The position numbers and the translations under genes are program-made. The notes under the pieces are model-generated. The model saw only the letters and a program-made list of their open reading frames with translations, was not told the DNA's origin and searched no databases. Source: Aculops lycopersici (lineage: Eukaryota > Arthropoda > Arachnida > Trombidiformes > Eriophyidae). Taken from it: 64,000 nucleotides of DNA. Below, one piece after another: positions 25,721-38,500 of this stretch (positions are counted from its first letter, which is position 1; the number at the start of each line of letters is the position of its first letter). The DNA lies in NCBI GenBank assembly GCA_015350385.1, contig WNKI01000002.1, forward strand, positions 2,834,643-2,898,642. The letters are read 5' to 3'.

Positions 25721-28700
25721 ATGAAGTTGGAGCCAATTGAGCGCCTCGCAACCGTTTTGGTCCTGCTCGGCTGCTTCGCTCTGAGAGCCTCGCTCGCTAA
25801 TGTCAATAGTAATAGTAAGTGTGTTTGTCATACTTTGTATGGCGTACAACGGGAACCACAACAAAACTCGGCATCAATCTTGGGAGATGACCAGATTGAG
25901 CGGGTATTTTTTCGATGTTGCCCGAAATTTTGGGTTAAAGTCTTGGGTTCCAACCTAGAAGACAAGCCTGTTGCCGAGACGCCGCCGATTATTTTTCGGA
26001 ACTAGCCGGTCACTAATCTAACGGCGAGCTCCTCGACGTTATCGTCGTCGAGAAATAGAGAGAGAGAGACGAAAAGTAAACTGAGACGAGCGAGAGCATG
26101 ATAAGGATTCAGAAAGAAAGAGAGAGATGAAGAGCAAATCGAGCTATCGGCTGGAATGCAAACTAGAGTTAAATGCCGATAGCCACTAATTATCTCTCTC
26201 CGTCGATCGACATCCACGACCAACCAAAATTAACTGAATAATAACTAACAAACTTTTCTCCATTTCCCATCTTATCACATTGCAAATCGCTGCTATCTCT
26301 TTCTTGCCGCCGCTTATCTAATGAACTGATCTATGCACGATGCGCATTTGCATCCACTGCCTCTCATTTGTTACCTGTTGCCCGTAACTTGTAACCTGAC
26401 TCACCATTGGCGACAAAATATTAAATTCCCCTCTGATCTCATCGATGCGACTGACTCACTGTCTCACTGACTGATCGGCTCGATCGGGGGTTGAAAACTT
26501 CAACGGAAATTAAAAACAAACTTTGTCCCGCTTCGTGGCGTAACAACAACAACGACGACGACGACGACATCAACATGAACCAAAATATCAACTTCAACTC
26601 CAACATCAATAATAACAACAACGGAAATTTTCATACGAACAGCCAAAGATTTGACTCTAAAAACAACGTACACCTGCGATGGAAACAGAATGGATCTCGA
26701 CTGTCGAGGCGAGGGACTAATTCGCTTGGTGAGGATTAATTACGGTCGCTTCAGTCTGAGCATATGCAACGACTATGGCCACATGAATATGAGCACCCAA
26801 TGCATGTCGATGCAAGCGCATCGCATCATGCTACTCAGGTAAGTTTCTCTTTTCTGATTCAAGTTCTGTGATTTTGACTTTTAGAAATTTTGTTTATCAT
26901 GAGTCAGCTGATTATTTGGTTAATCTAGCAGATCAATTGACTCAATTCGATTCTCAATCATATTGAAATAGAATTTTAATGGCAGACAACAGGTGTCAGA
27001 TGGTCTTGAGTTTGCGCCTTTATCGATTTTTTTTTCTCAATAGCAACGACAACCACCTGATGCATCCACTAGCTCGCCAAAATCATTCTACATGATTCGA
27101 ATCTAAACATCAGCATCTTAGCCGAAAAGCTTTGTTGGTATGCTCATCGTAAAGTTACGTTTCCTCCAATAGCTTGCAGTTAGACCGACGAATGTACAAA
27201 TCGCCTTTACCTTAGATCATGAGCTTCGATTAGCTATCGGAACGAGTGATAGCGGCGGTGGTTCCGCTTGTGACCGTCACTATGTTGCCCGGCAAGTTAG
27301 TCCATCGTTTGCTTTCAGTGGTAAGAAGAGGTAGCAGGGAGAGGCAAGTAACAGTGGCAACAGGTAGCCAAGACTACCTGCTGAGCTAGCTATTGAAACT
27401 TCCCTCTTGTTGCAAAAGCTAGTGGCTAGACCAAAATTCCACCTCAGCATTCTATCTCGCCGCTGTATGTGCGTTCCAGCCATTCAAGTGAGTCGAAAAA
27501 AGTCTGTTGTTTTAATGGTCGAGCTTCATGGAAAGATTGTCGATTTTAGAGAGACTTTGTAGCCATCGATAGCCCGTAAGTATCCGGCGCTTTGTCAATG
27601 GTCAGCCAGTCACTCGGTAAGCCTGGCATCCAGTCAGTTAGAAAGATAGATAGATTGTCGGTAAGCCACTGTTCTCGCCCGCGCCACTGAATCTCGTATA
27701 CATCTTGGCCACAATGCCTCGCCGACAACCACGACGAGGATGCTGACGTAGGTAAAAGGTAAAAACTACGTAATAGCTGTACAACCTGATTTTCTAAGCG
27801 ACCGTTTGTATTAACTTCTTGTAAGAGGCAATTGTGCAAATGGGCTTTCGACTGCAACAACAAGTAGCAGCAGTGCAGGCTGACGGCAACAGGCAAACGG
27901 AACGGAACGAAGCGGTAGAAAGGAATCATAAGTTAGTTGTGGTACACGCAACATATCGGCGATTGGCTTTTAGATCGACTCACTGGCTGACTTACTGACT
28001 TATTGAGTGGTTCTGAAGCACGGTACCATTTTACCTTTGCTTTACCTGGACGCAGCCAGGTAAAGGTAAAGTAGTAAAGCATATGGCGCGTGAGAGAGGC
28101 GGCGGCGGCAGCAGCTTTTTGAGTGGACCAAGCAGCAGCGTTCCCAGTAACAAATCGTGCGTTGCAAATCGGCAAGCGCTTCGCTTAGATCATTACATTG
28201 ACCCTCAATGTGTACGAATCAGGATCAAAGTTTGAATCTGAATGTAAATTCGAATTCAAACAACCGAAAGACACCTCTTACCTCGATTGGCTGCCGCAAG
28301 ATCATCATCGTCTGCGGTGGTTGCGGTTGCCGATTGGAGCTCAGCACAATAATACAGCAAGTTGAGTTGAGGCTATCATGGCAAAATAATACCCCGGCTT
28401 CCGCATCAGTGGATCTCATTTGCGCAAGTTATGCATCTCAGTGTACAATGCGAGACGAATCGATGATTGATTCCGCCGCAACCACTTCATTGATCTTCCA
28501 CACAGCTAGAGAAGTTCATCAATTCCCGCCAACCAGCTGCTGCTGCAGTTTCTCATTTTGCTTGATGGGTTTACCGGGCGCAAGGTCGCTTCAGGTAAAA
28601 TCTCAGCTAAAGTCGACGTAATACTATGACGCGAATATGAACTTCAATTTTCAACTTCTCGGGTGGCAAAGTTTGTGGAGTTGGCGTAGATTTGTGGTGT

Positions 28701-31700
28701 GAAACTGAATTTGGAAGAGAAGAGAGAGCTACATGATAATGAAACGAGCTTCCGAAGAATGTTTGCTCATCTCGCATCTCTCACTTGGATAGATGGATCG
28801 ATTGATCGATCGATCGATCGATCGACCAACCATCTATTTGCCTGGCCAAAAACAATTGTTAAGTGGTAGCCTTTCTCTGGATCCTCGCTTACGTAATAAA
28901 CACACACTCGCAGCGCCCACTTGAGCTCGTCCCCTCTCGAAGCCACAGCGTCGGCCACTTGATTTGCGTGGCCACCGACAACAAGGACTCTTGGTGTCCA
29001 CTTAACATCCATTGTGGAGACAACCAATTTTATGTCCATTAGCTTCTTCTACTTCTCTTTGCTCTCTGGACCACAAACACTTCTATCCAAACACTCGGAA
29101 ACTCCTACTAACACACTTAACGTTTACAAAACCAACCGCACAAATACACAATACAACCAAAACTCAACAGGTGCGATCTAGTGAGCAACTGCAGTGTCCT
29201 AGTCTCAAGCGAAACGTTTGGAGACCCATGTCCAGGCACCACGGCGGTAAGTTTTGCAACCATCTTCCTTTGGTAACTACTTGAAGGAGATGAGTCAGCT
29301 GAAAAGCGTAAACGTGACTATTGTATTGTTACCTTTACCTTGGAACCAAGCGGCAAGAAACTAACTAAACTCTCCTCTCTAAAACTACAACCAAAAACTT
29401 TAAAACGACGACTTTAAACACCTGAAACGATAATGACTTTCCCCGCTTCTTTGCGATAAATCGATCGATCACCTGCAAATGGGCAACACAAAACAAACAT
29501 CAACAATTCTAACTGTTTGACGGCTCACTATTGTCCACCGTTGTTCATTTCTCACACGAAAAAAACCCACCCTTTAACTTCTGCGCCGGATGACGATGAC
29601 TACATTTAATTAACCTGACGCACACAAACTCGTCGTGGTCGTCGTGTCCGCTGTGCGGCCAAAAACAAATTTCTTCAACCTTTAAACTGCGATCATCATG
29701 ACAAAATGTCCTGGCGACGCGCAACCAAACGGAACAACAACCACTTGTTGCTGTTACCTGAAACAAAACATGACAACTGTGCAATTATCTCTCCCTCTCC
29801 GCGCGTCCCGCCAAACTTCCGGTCGACCGCCGGATGTTGTTGCGCAATAACAACCACTACCACCGTGCGTCGACAAATGACCTCAACCACTTCGACTGCC
29901 TCAACGCCGCTAATGGCCCATCAAATCGCCTCAACGACAATAACTCTAATTCCAACAACGATAACAACAAAAACCAAACCGAAACTTAACGCCGCAAACT
30001 CAAACCTCAACGACTAATTTTGCCAAAACAAAAACAGTACCTCGAAGTTCAATATCATTGCGAGAACCGTAAGTAGACTGAGTCTTGGTTGTTTGAGTGA
30101 GTGAGTGAGTGATGTTATTTCTAGAGTGAAGTTGACTTGAGCTTAGCTCATTGTTTAAACCTCTTTCCTGATTGCATCTTGTCGTCTTGTCCGGTTTTTA
30201 AGACAGACTGACAAAGACAAACTGACTAGCCACCTGAGGCATTCGCCACTTATATTATTCGCATTCGCCTGTTAGAGTTGAGGTAAGCCGACGAGCGGGC
30301 GAGCGAGTTGGCGCATTCCTAAGGTGGCCTCGCCTTCTCCTCCTACTTCTCCTCTAACTTTACATCTAGTTGTGGCTCGCTGTTCCGGATGGCCAACTGG
30401 GCGCCTCTTCGGCTAGAGCCTTTATTTCGAATCCCCGAAAGCTGCGCTTGGTCCCGAGGGGATCGGCGTCCAGTGAAAACAAGACGGGGGATGAGACTGC
30501 TTGGCAGACTTTCCATCGCATAACACGGGGAGATGTGGTTGAACAAAGTGGAGGTCAAGCGAGCAAATGGAACTGCAATCCAATGCGGCTAGCTAATTAG
30601 AATATGCAATTCCAATGTCTTTTGTCTTTTCTCGCTCCGTGAACACAACTCACATAGAACTTACTGTGCAAATCCCCGAAGCTTGAGGCGGCAAGAGCAG
30701 CAACAGCAACTAACGCTAAATGGCCACTCGCTTTCTCGTAATGACGACGATCATGATGATAATCCCTCTCTGTCTTTTTCGACTCACCAAAATTCAAACT
30801 CGAATTTCATTGTCGACGTCTCTGTTTTTCAGCTTCTGCTCGTCATCATCCCAAACTCAACTTACGCCTCGCGAGTTTCCTTTGGCGGCGTTTCGTTAAG
30901 TTTAGGCCACAACCCGCGGCAACGAAACCACCTGTTGATTCTTCTTTTGCCTCTATTTCTCCACCATTTTCCACACCAAAACAGCGGTATGGCAATGGCG
31001 CTGGTGGTGGTAGCAACGCGAGTTTCCTGTCTCGTCGTCACAGGAAGTAAACTTGGCGCTTCGCTTGTTGCGAGCGAACCACCTGCGAGTCTCTCCCCCA
31101 CTTGCTCGTTTTGCGCGCCCGAATGTCTAATCCAATGATCGATGAGTGGGTTTAGTTTTTCGCTAAACTTTCCTCGTCGAGTATCAATATCCTCGTTGCG
31201 CAATCTAAAGAGTCGTTTGCATACCAACAAAACTACCGACTGACCATTCGAATGCTATAAAAAGGGAGGGAGAGATGAGCTACAAAACTAAATGTTTCTG
31301 CGCCATTGGCACCCACAAGTCGCAGGTAATGCAAAGAAAAGTATCGTGCCCACTAATCCTCGAGTTGGAGGAATTAGTCTGGGATTTACCTTTGACTCGC
31401 TGGATTTGAATATCAATCGTCGCGGGTTTCAGGTGAGCGCTGGCCCACTCGGTGGTAGTGGTGGTGATGCGGCTTGTTGGTGGTTGGTGTCTATTCGGAT
31501 GGCAACCAAGTGGACTTTCCTTTTGCCACCAACTGACCGACCGACCGACCGACCGACCAACCAACTGATAATCTCCACCAAACACTAAACTCTCGCTTTT
31601 TCTGCCTGCAAGTTTAGTGTTTGGATCTGATCCGCCCAGCGACAAGCAGGAGGAAACTCTCAGAGTTTTACTGCAAATATATATATATATTTCTAAAGAC

Positions 31701-34700
31701 CAACAAAGTTTTTGTACTTTTTGTCCGACCACCACCAAAAACCAGAGGATTTGCTTCATTCGAGTTGCTAGAGTAAAAAGAAAGATGAAAATTTTGCCTA
31801 CAACAAGCGGCGAAACTTTTATTCGATTCACCTGAAACTCGGACTATCAAAATTTTCAGCTATCATTTTATCAGCTGAACAGTCAGCAGCAGGTAAAGTC
31901 CACTTTCACTAATCTCCGTCTAAGACGAGAGGAGACGCGACTAGACTGGACGCGAGGCGAGCTGTTTGTCTCGTAGCATTATTACAACCACTGGTAGTGG
32001 ATCACCAAAGTCGGTTAGCTGGTTGGTTGGCTGGCTGGCTGGCGAGTGGTGATAATAATTACGAGTCGCTATTGGCCAGTCGCCTCAGGTAACTCTGGCC
32101 GGTTTTTGCGGTTGAGTTGGGTGAAAGTGAGAGTTGAATCCAACAATGAAGACAAATTTGCACCGGTCGCCGCCGCATCGGCGGTAAGTGACCATTATCG
32201 TCATTAGCGCGCGTAATGAGTGGCCAGCGCGAGTTCATTTTGTGGCGCTGCTTCTCTTTATTCCTCGGGCTAATTGTTGTTGGCCAATCGGACTAAATTT
32301 TGCAAGCCAGCCATCCGACGGCGACATAGGGAAAATTCTGGCAGCGGCGCTGAGTCGGTCAAGTGCTCGGTCAACACCGTCCACTTTGGCCGCCTCAAAC
32401 AGCGGCCAAGAAGAGTGACGTCAAATTAGAAAGAGAGACAATAGCTAGAATTCGAGTGGCAGCAACTTGAGTTTTATGAAGTCGTTGTCGTCTTCGTCGT
32501 CGACGAGCGCGATGAAAGCCAATCGATTGCCACTCGAAGCTCTCGAGAGTTTTGGCCAACGTTGCTTCTGTTTGTCTTTTGGTCGCTTCGGTGGCTTCGC
32601 TCACTTGCGCATAAATCATAACAAATTATGTCGGCTGCCGAGTGGAAGTCGAACTGAAATTTGTATTGATGAAGCTCATGAGTCGAACCAAACACTGAAC
32701 TAAAGAGAGTGGAAAACTCTCCAAGTTCGAGTGCGCCGCTTGGGGGGTCGTCTCCGTCGTAGTAGCCTACTTTACATGGTTTGCCTCGGAGTCAGTCTCG
32801 GAACTGACCACTCGAATTCTGAGACTTGGGGAGCCGGCCGGCCACTCGAGAGTCTGTTTGCCTAATTTCCATATCTCGAGGCCAGGAGTCTTGATTGACA
32901 TTAGCCCCAAACGGTTGTGGTTATCTCTTGCTCGGTTTGGACTTGCAATTTTAGTTGCGGCTCGCGAGTTGCGATAAGAAGAAATGGACCACACGCGCCA
33001 GACGAAACGAGATGCAACGCGTGTGGTCAGTAGATGTCTACCTTTTCGATCTTTCGAATCGTGAAAGTCATAGCGAAATAGAAATGAGACGACCGACTAC
33101 TGAGTTGTGGCGCCACTAAAATGGAATCTCTCCTTTTGATTTCAAGTCCATCGATTTGGCTAGACTTTCATCTACCTGATGGCGGCGACGGCGGCGATAG
33201 CGATGACGAAGAGTCCAATTGCGCATTCATTGTTCCAGAGGGAGCAAAGTTTATTAAAGACTGGCCACATTTCAATGAACTCAACTAAACTGGACTCTTG
33301 GTTATGCGACTCGCGATTATGGCTTCGGTTGGAAACAATTATTTAGAGATGGGAAAAAGTTTTTATCTCTAAAGCTTTACAGCAACAAATGAAAAGACCG
33401 AAAACTCAATTGACTTTGCCTCCTGTTCATTCTCAGCTAAGATCAATTCGAACTTGTACTTGGATTTGGATTTGGATTCGGCCAGAACCATGGGCGAACT
33501 TGAAGAAAATCACGAGCATTGCAATGTCGGCCACTTGTTGCTGCTACCTGTCCGATTGATTCATTGACGGCCGGCCGGTTGGCTAGCCGCCGGGAGTAAT
33601 CAATAGCCCCAAAGCGATCGGCCATTATTCTGGTCAAGTTTTTTCGCCTTTCTCCCGCCAGCAAGCGAGTCGCAACTTGCAAGCAAAAGCGAGCGCGCGT
33701 AAACCACCTGTGTGGCTTTCCTTCCACCGCGATCAGTTCTTTGGCCCCTAAACGAGAGCGTGTTGCTCTCGTTTGGGTTCATAATATTACTGTTAATTGA
33801 TCATCATCGAAACCAACTAAAACTTAAATTTCCTTTCCCTCTTGCCGCCTCTGCTGTCGCCCTGACTGAGGGAGATTATATTTGACTAGCTAACCAAACG
33901 GTGGACTTAACAACTCGGCAAGTCGGGGCGCTAGTTTTTATTCAAGTCGCCAACTGGCAAGCAAAAGAGAGCGACAGAGAGACTTGCCATTTATCAGCGC
34001 ACTTGTTCGCGATTTCGCCTAATGCCCAATCTAAACGGCAAGTCGCCCTGAGCTCTCGCTTCCATTTCATCGGTTCTACTAAACTCGACGTGCTTCCATT
34101 AGCTCGGCGACTGCTTGGCAACACGGCAAAATGGCGACGAGCGGCGCAAACAAACGAGCTTGCCAATTTCACCTGGCCAGAGAGTTGCTCTCGTTCGTTT
34201 GTATTGATAGTGGTACAACTCGAGTTTCGAATACTAAAATCTCGCTTTACTTACTGTTGCATGTACTCACTTACAAGCAAAGGAGCTAACATGACGCAGA
34301 AGGAGAGAGAGAGAGAGAGTAAATATGATCCGGCTTTCGGCTTTTGAGAGCAAGCGAGAGGAAGAGGTAGAGATTGAGACAGGAAAAATACAACAAGCAC
34401 TTGATGATAATGTTAAGGGCGGGAGAGTTGCCAATAATTAGCTCGCCGTCGCCCATTCGTTGCGTTTGCAAGGCGGACGTGCTTTTTTCTCGCTCCTTCC
34501 TCTCCAATCTCGTGGTTTCTCATTCCTCATGGCGCCTTGTAAAGAAACCGCAACTCTGGTTGCTGAGTTTCAAGCATTAATTAGTACGCTAGTTGCAAGG
34601 AGCACAAGCATGGTGGGGCGCATTAATTTTCGTACCTGGTTGTTGTCAACCGTATGAGAGATCGTGAACCCGGTCGTACAAAATGAAGTCGACTGGACAT

Positions 34701-35511
34701 ACTGAAAGGAAAAGTGAAAGTATGGTGCTATTTACTTCATGTCCTTGTTGTTATCATATTGCGTTCACTATTATTATTATTATTATTATTACAACGCGGC
34801 TTTTCTTAGAGTCCATCTCTCATTACGCGCAGCACTAGTGTCTGCCTAATTGATCGCTCGCTCACCTGTTGCTCGCTCTCGCTGCTGTTATCTGTGCTTT
34901 TTATCGCCTCGCTCAGGTGAGCGTTTGTTCTACCACTCGCGTCCACCCTGCCGACAGACTGACCACTCGCTAGTCTTGGGAGCGTCGAGACTAATGGACT
35001 TGTTGCTATCAAACAACCAGCTAACTGGACAGACTCTCGCCACTTGTGCTCTACTATTTTGCGCGCCTTCCTTGAGCTAAGCGCGAATCTTTCACGAATC
35101 TAAGTGGACGAGTTCGCTCCACCCGGGCAAATCGAGTAGCGACTTGTTGCGTTACCTTACGTCACATTTAGGTTTTCCACTTGTAGATGGTACAATGCAA
35201 TGTAACAAGACGAAGAGGAGCAGGAGGAGGATTCTTACTCTTAGTTGTTGCTCCCTTGATAGTAACAATAACATTCAAAAGAGAATCTTGTGGTAGTTTT
35301 TCAAGGGTTCACTTGAAAAAACTAGCTGCTCTAGTCAGGTGAATGCACTAATTACATCATTAGTGGCCACCAGAAGCCAGAGGGAACCTCCAACCAGAAG
35401 CCCCCCAAACAAGAGGTCCGCCCACTTGTTGGATTCAAATTATGGCACTGCTACCAGTTTGAGTTTTAGTTCGAGAGGAAGGAAAAAGAAGCAGAGTAGT
35501 TTTTTATATCA

Positions 35512-35542
<31 letters not shown>

Positions 35543-38500
35543 TGTTGCCCAGGCCACCAGTTGATCTCTATGAGCTCTGATTTGTTTCCACCTTGAAATT
35601 GCATTACCTTTCGCTTATTACAATGTGCTGGATGCTGGCGGCCCACCAGTCCATTGTGTCCAGCAGGCGGCTAGTTTCCTAGTGCGCAACTGTCCGTCCG
35701 TCCATCCAACTGTATGTCTATCTATGCGTCCTAGTCTGTTGACTGCGCCTGTGGCCAATCCATCATTTAGAATCCTTGTAGTCGCTGTTGTTGCTAGCCG
35801 GTGGTTGTAGTTGCTCTCTATTTCTTTTTTGTTTCCATTTCTATTTCTATTGCGTGTGCAGTGATACAGAATTAAAATTAGACTGAACTGAGGGATGAAA
35901 AACCAGAGCAGTTGGTTGCGCTAGTTACCGGCTAATGATGATGAGGCTACCTGGAAATAAGCTCAACTCTCAGCTCAATTGAATTTGGCAATGAGATCTC
36001 TCAAAAGAAAACGCACCTGCCCTCCAATCTTTTCTCTTTGCAAGTTTCCCGTCTTCTTCTCTCGCAAGCGGCGAGTTAAGTCTCGATGACGCGATAATCA
36101 ATCAGCATGTCGACAGCAACGACGGCGCCAGTGGAAATGGAAATGGCAGCGCGAGGAATAATTTGATTAGACTTTTCTCTGTGTTTGCCGCTCACCTGTT
36201 GCCGGGGCCGCCGCTTGTGTTATTGTTGTTGTTGCTGTTGTTGTTGCGCGAGCAATCGAGGAGAAGCGTGAGCTCAAACAATTCCAATGATTGCTAGCCG
36301 CTAATTTGACTTGATCCAATCCGATCGGCCGACAACGGAGCCACCAACAAACACAACCTGTTGTTGCTGGTTTCTGCTTGCCCATAGTCCCGCTCACAAT
36401 AGTCAATCCATCTAAATTTCCCTGGTTTTAAATTCCACATAGAGAGAGCCAGCTAGCTTGCAAAAAACGGCGGAGCAAATTGCGCGAGCAAAATTAGCAA
36501 CTTTTAAGACTTTCCTCTAGCTGCTCATTGCTCGTGTCAAGCAAACAGGTGACTTCACCTGCCCCTCTATCTTTGTCGCTCGAATTAGAAACAAGACTAA
36601 AGAGCTTAACTATCTGCTGTACAAACGCAATGGTAGTGGCGGCGGTGAGATTCTTTGCAATCCGATATTATCATTCACTCCCAGCTAACTAACTAACCAA
36701 CTAGCTAGCTATCAGGCTTTCCCCTGTATTTTGAGCCCTCGCTTCTGTTGCGTATCGCTTGCCTGCCATCTCGGCAAAATCTTTGGCCAGTTTGGTGGGC
36801 ACTCTTTTCTCGCTCTAGTCAATTTTCATTTAAACGTAGCAAAACCCCGCCGACTTTGCGTATTGGCGCTAATTAATTCCGTCGTCAAAGAAGCCAGAGT
36901 TTAGCGCGTAAAACGACAACAAGCAACGCCAAAAAGTCGCTCGCTTTGTCGGCACTTCCAATTTGACTTAAAAAACGAAACGAACCAAGACGAGACGAAA
37001 TGGAATGAGATGAAACGAGTGGGAAATGTTACGCCACTCAAACAAGTTGTTACTTTTCGATCGGCGTTCACACGATCCGAGCCTTCGAACTTCTGAGCCG
37101 AAACAACCAACCACCACCTTGTTAGGGTTTTGGGGCCACCAACGACAAGAGATCAACAGGCAAAACGAAAGCCACTTGACCTTAGTGGTAGCTTACGCTA
37201 GCAATAGCAACTACCACTACTACTTGTAGCCGGCATCCACAGGCAAAGAAGTTGACGTCTTCGACATCTACACGAGAAAAGAGGAGTGAGTAAGTGAGTT
37301 TTATCTTCAACTGGGATCTGCATTGTCTTTCAGATTTTCCTCTCTGTCTTTCTCTGTCTCTCTCTCTCTCTCTCTCTGGACGACTCGCCGTGAATTCATG
37401 CAACTCCAGGTAATGGTTGCAAATGCCAGTAGAGACATACAGCTCATTTGCATATGCTGTAGGAAGCGCGAAAACCAACAACAGGTTACCGCCATGGCAT
37501 TCTGTCCAAGGTTGATCCAGGCGCAGCACTTGGAATTCTTTCTTATTTGCAATTTACAATTATTTGGATTTGTCCGCGAGAAGTTTAGTTGCCACTTTGT
37601 GGCGATTTGGATGCAGAACTGAATTCTGGTCAGAGTTTAGGTAAGGATTAATAAAATTGAGGGACACAAGAGGACGAGAACAGATCGATTGGACGATGAT
37701 GTTGTCACTCGACTAGCTCACCTGTCCTACAAACTAACTGACGTAACTCCACTTGTTGTCTCTCTTGCTGTTGCCGGCCAAAGGTGAGCCAACGGGAACA
37801 CAAAACACCAAAAGAATGGTGAGGCGAAACCGTAAGAGCAACTTGTTGATTTCGTTCCTCCTCCTTCCATTGTCTTAACTCAATTTGTACTTGGGCGTCT
37901 CAATAGATGTCCGTCTGTCTCGTCCGTCCGCCTAACTGGCAGTTGTCTCTATCAAGTGAACGCCTACGTTGCTTTGCATTCGCGTTCGCATCATCACTTA
38001 CCTGCCCAATTTCTAATTCAAATTTGATTGGCGCTTTCATGTGGCCGCCTGAGCATTTTTTGTACACTTTAATTTGAATAGAAACAACAACAGTAATTGC
38101 TCAAGATAACAATAATAATAATAATAACAATACTAACCAACTTCTCCTTCCCTTGTCGTGCTCCCTCTTTCCCTCCTAATACCATAAACTAAACTTACCT
38201 GACTTGATGTTTTAATTGGACTAAACCGCAACTCAAATAACTTGATAATAATCCCTATGGACTCGCAAATAACATCAACAACAATGAACAGCCAATGGAC
38301 ATTCGCAAGCCAAAAACAATAAAATCTCGCCACCGCCGCCGCCGTTGCAGCCAAACCAGCAGCAACAATCTGCGGCCACAACACAAGGCCAAGCTAACGG
38401 TCCTAGCGACCAAAGCGCCGCGCCTGCTCACAACCAAGGTGGCCATAAATCACCATTAAATACAAGCCCACTTGTTGTTGATGTTGGCCAGCATTTCCAA

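Larger units (their letters stand above)
26839..29170 (+). other. Intron 2 of the latrophilin-like gene
   Basis: 2,332 bp between two halves of the lectin domain: donor CAG|GTAAGT, acceptor CAACAG|G. It contains a CAGGTAAAG hairpin at 28040-28065 and a (GATC)n run at 28804-28824. No other gene seen. Confidence 0.8.
30069..38291 (+). other. Intron 4 of the latrophilin-like gene (8.2 kb)
   Basis: The largest intron, between the lectin domain and the linker/HormR exon. The donor is AACC|GTAAGT and the acceptor GAACAG|CC, with phase 1 on both sides, so no missing exon is required. It contains four of the seven CAGGTGAGCG/CGCTCACCTG words, several CCACTTGTTG words, a hairpin at 33747-33777 and triplet repeats. 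No nested gene is evident. Confidence 0.7.

Noticed and set aside
13187..35547. Poly-Cys, poly-Gln and poly-Leu frames over triplet repeats in non-coding DNA
   Set aside because: Artefacts of (TTG)n/(CTG)n microsatellites; not linked to exons.
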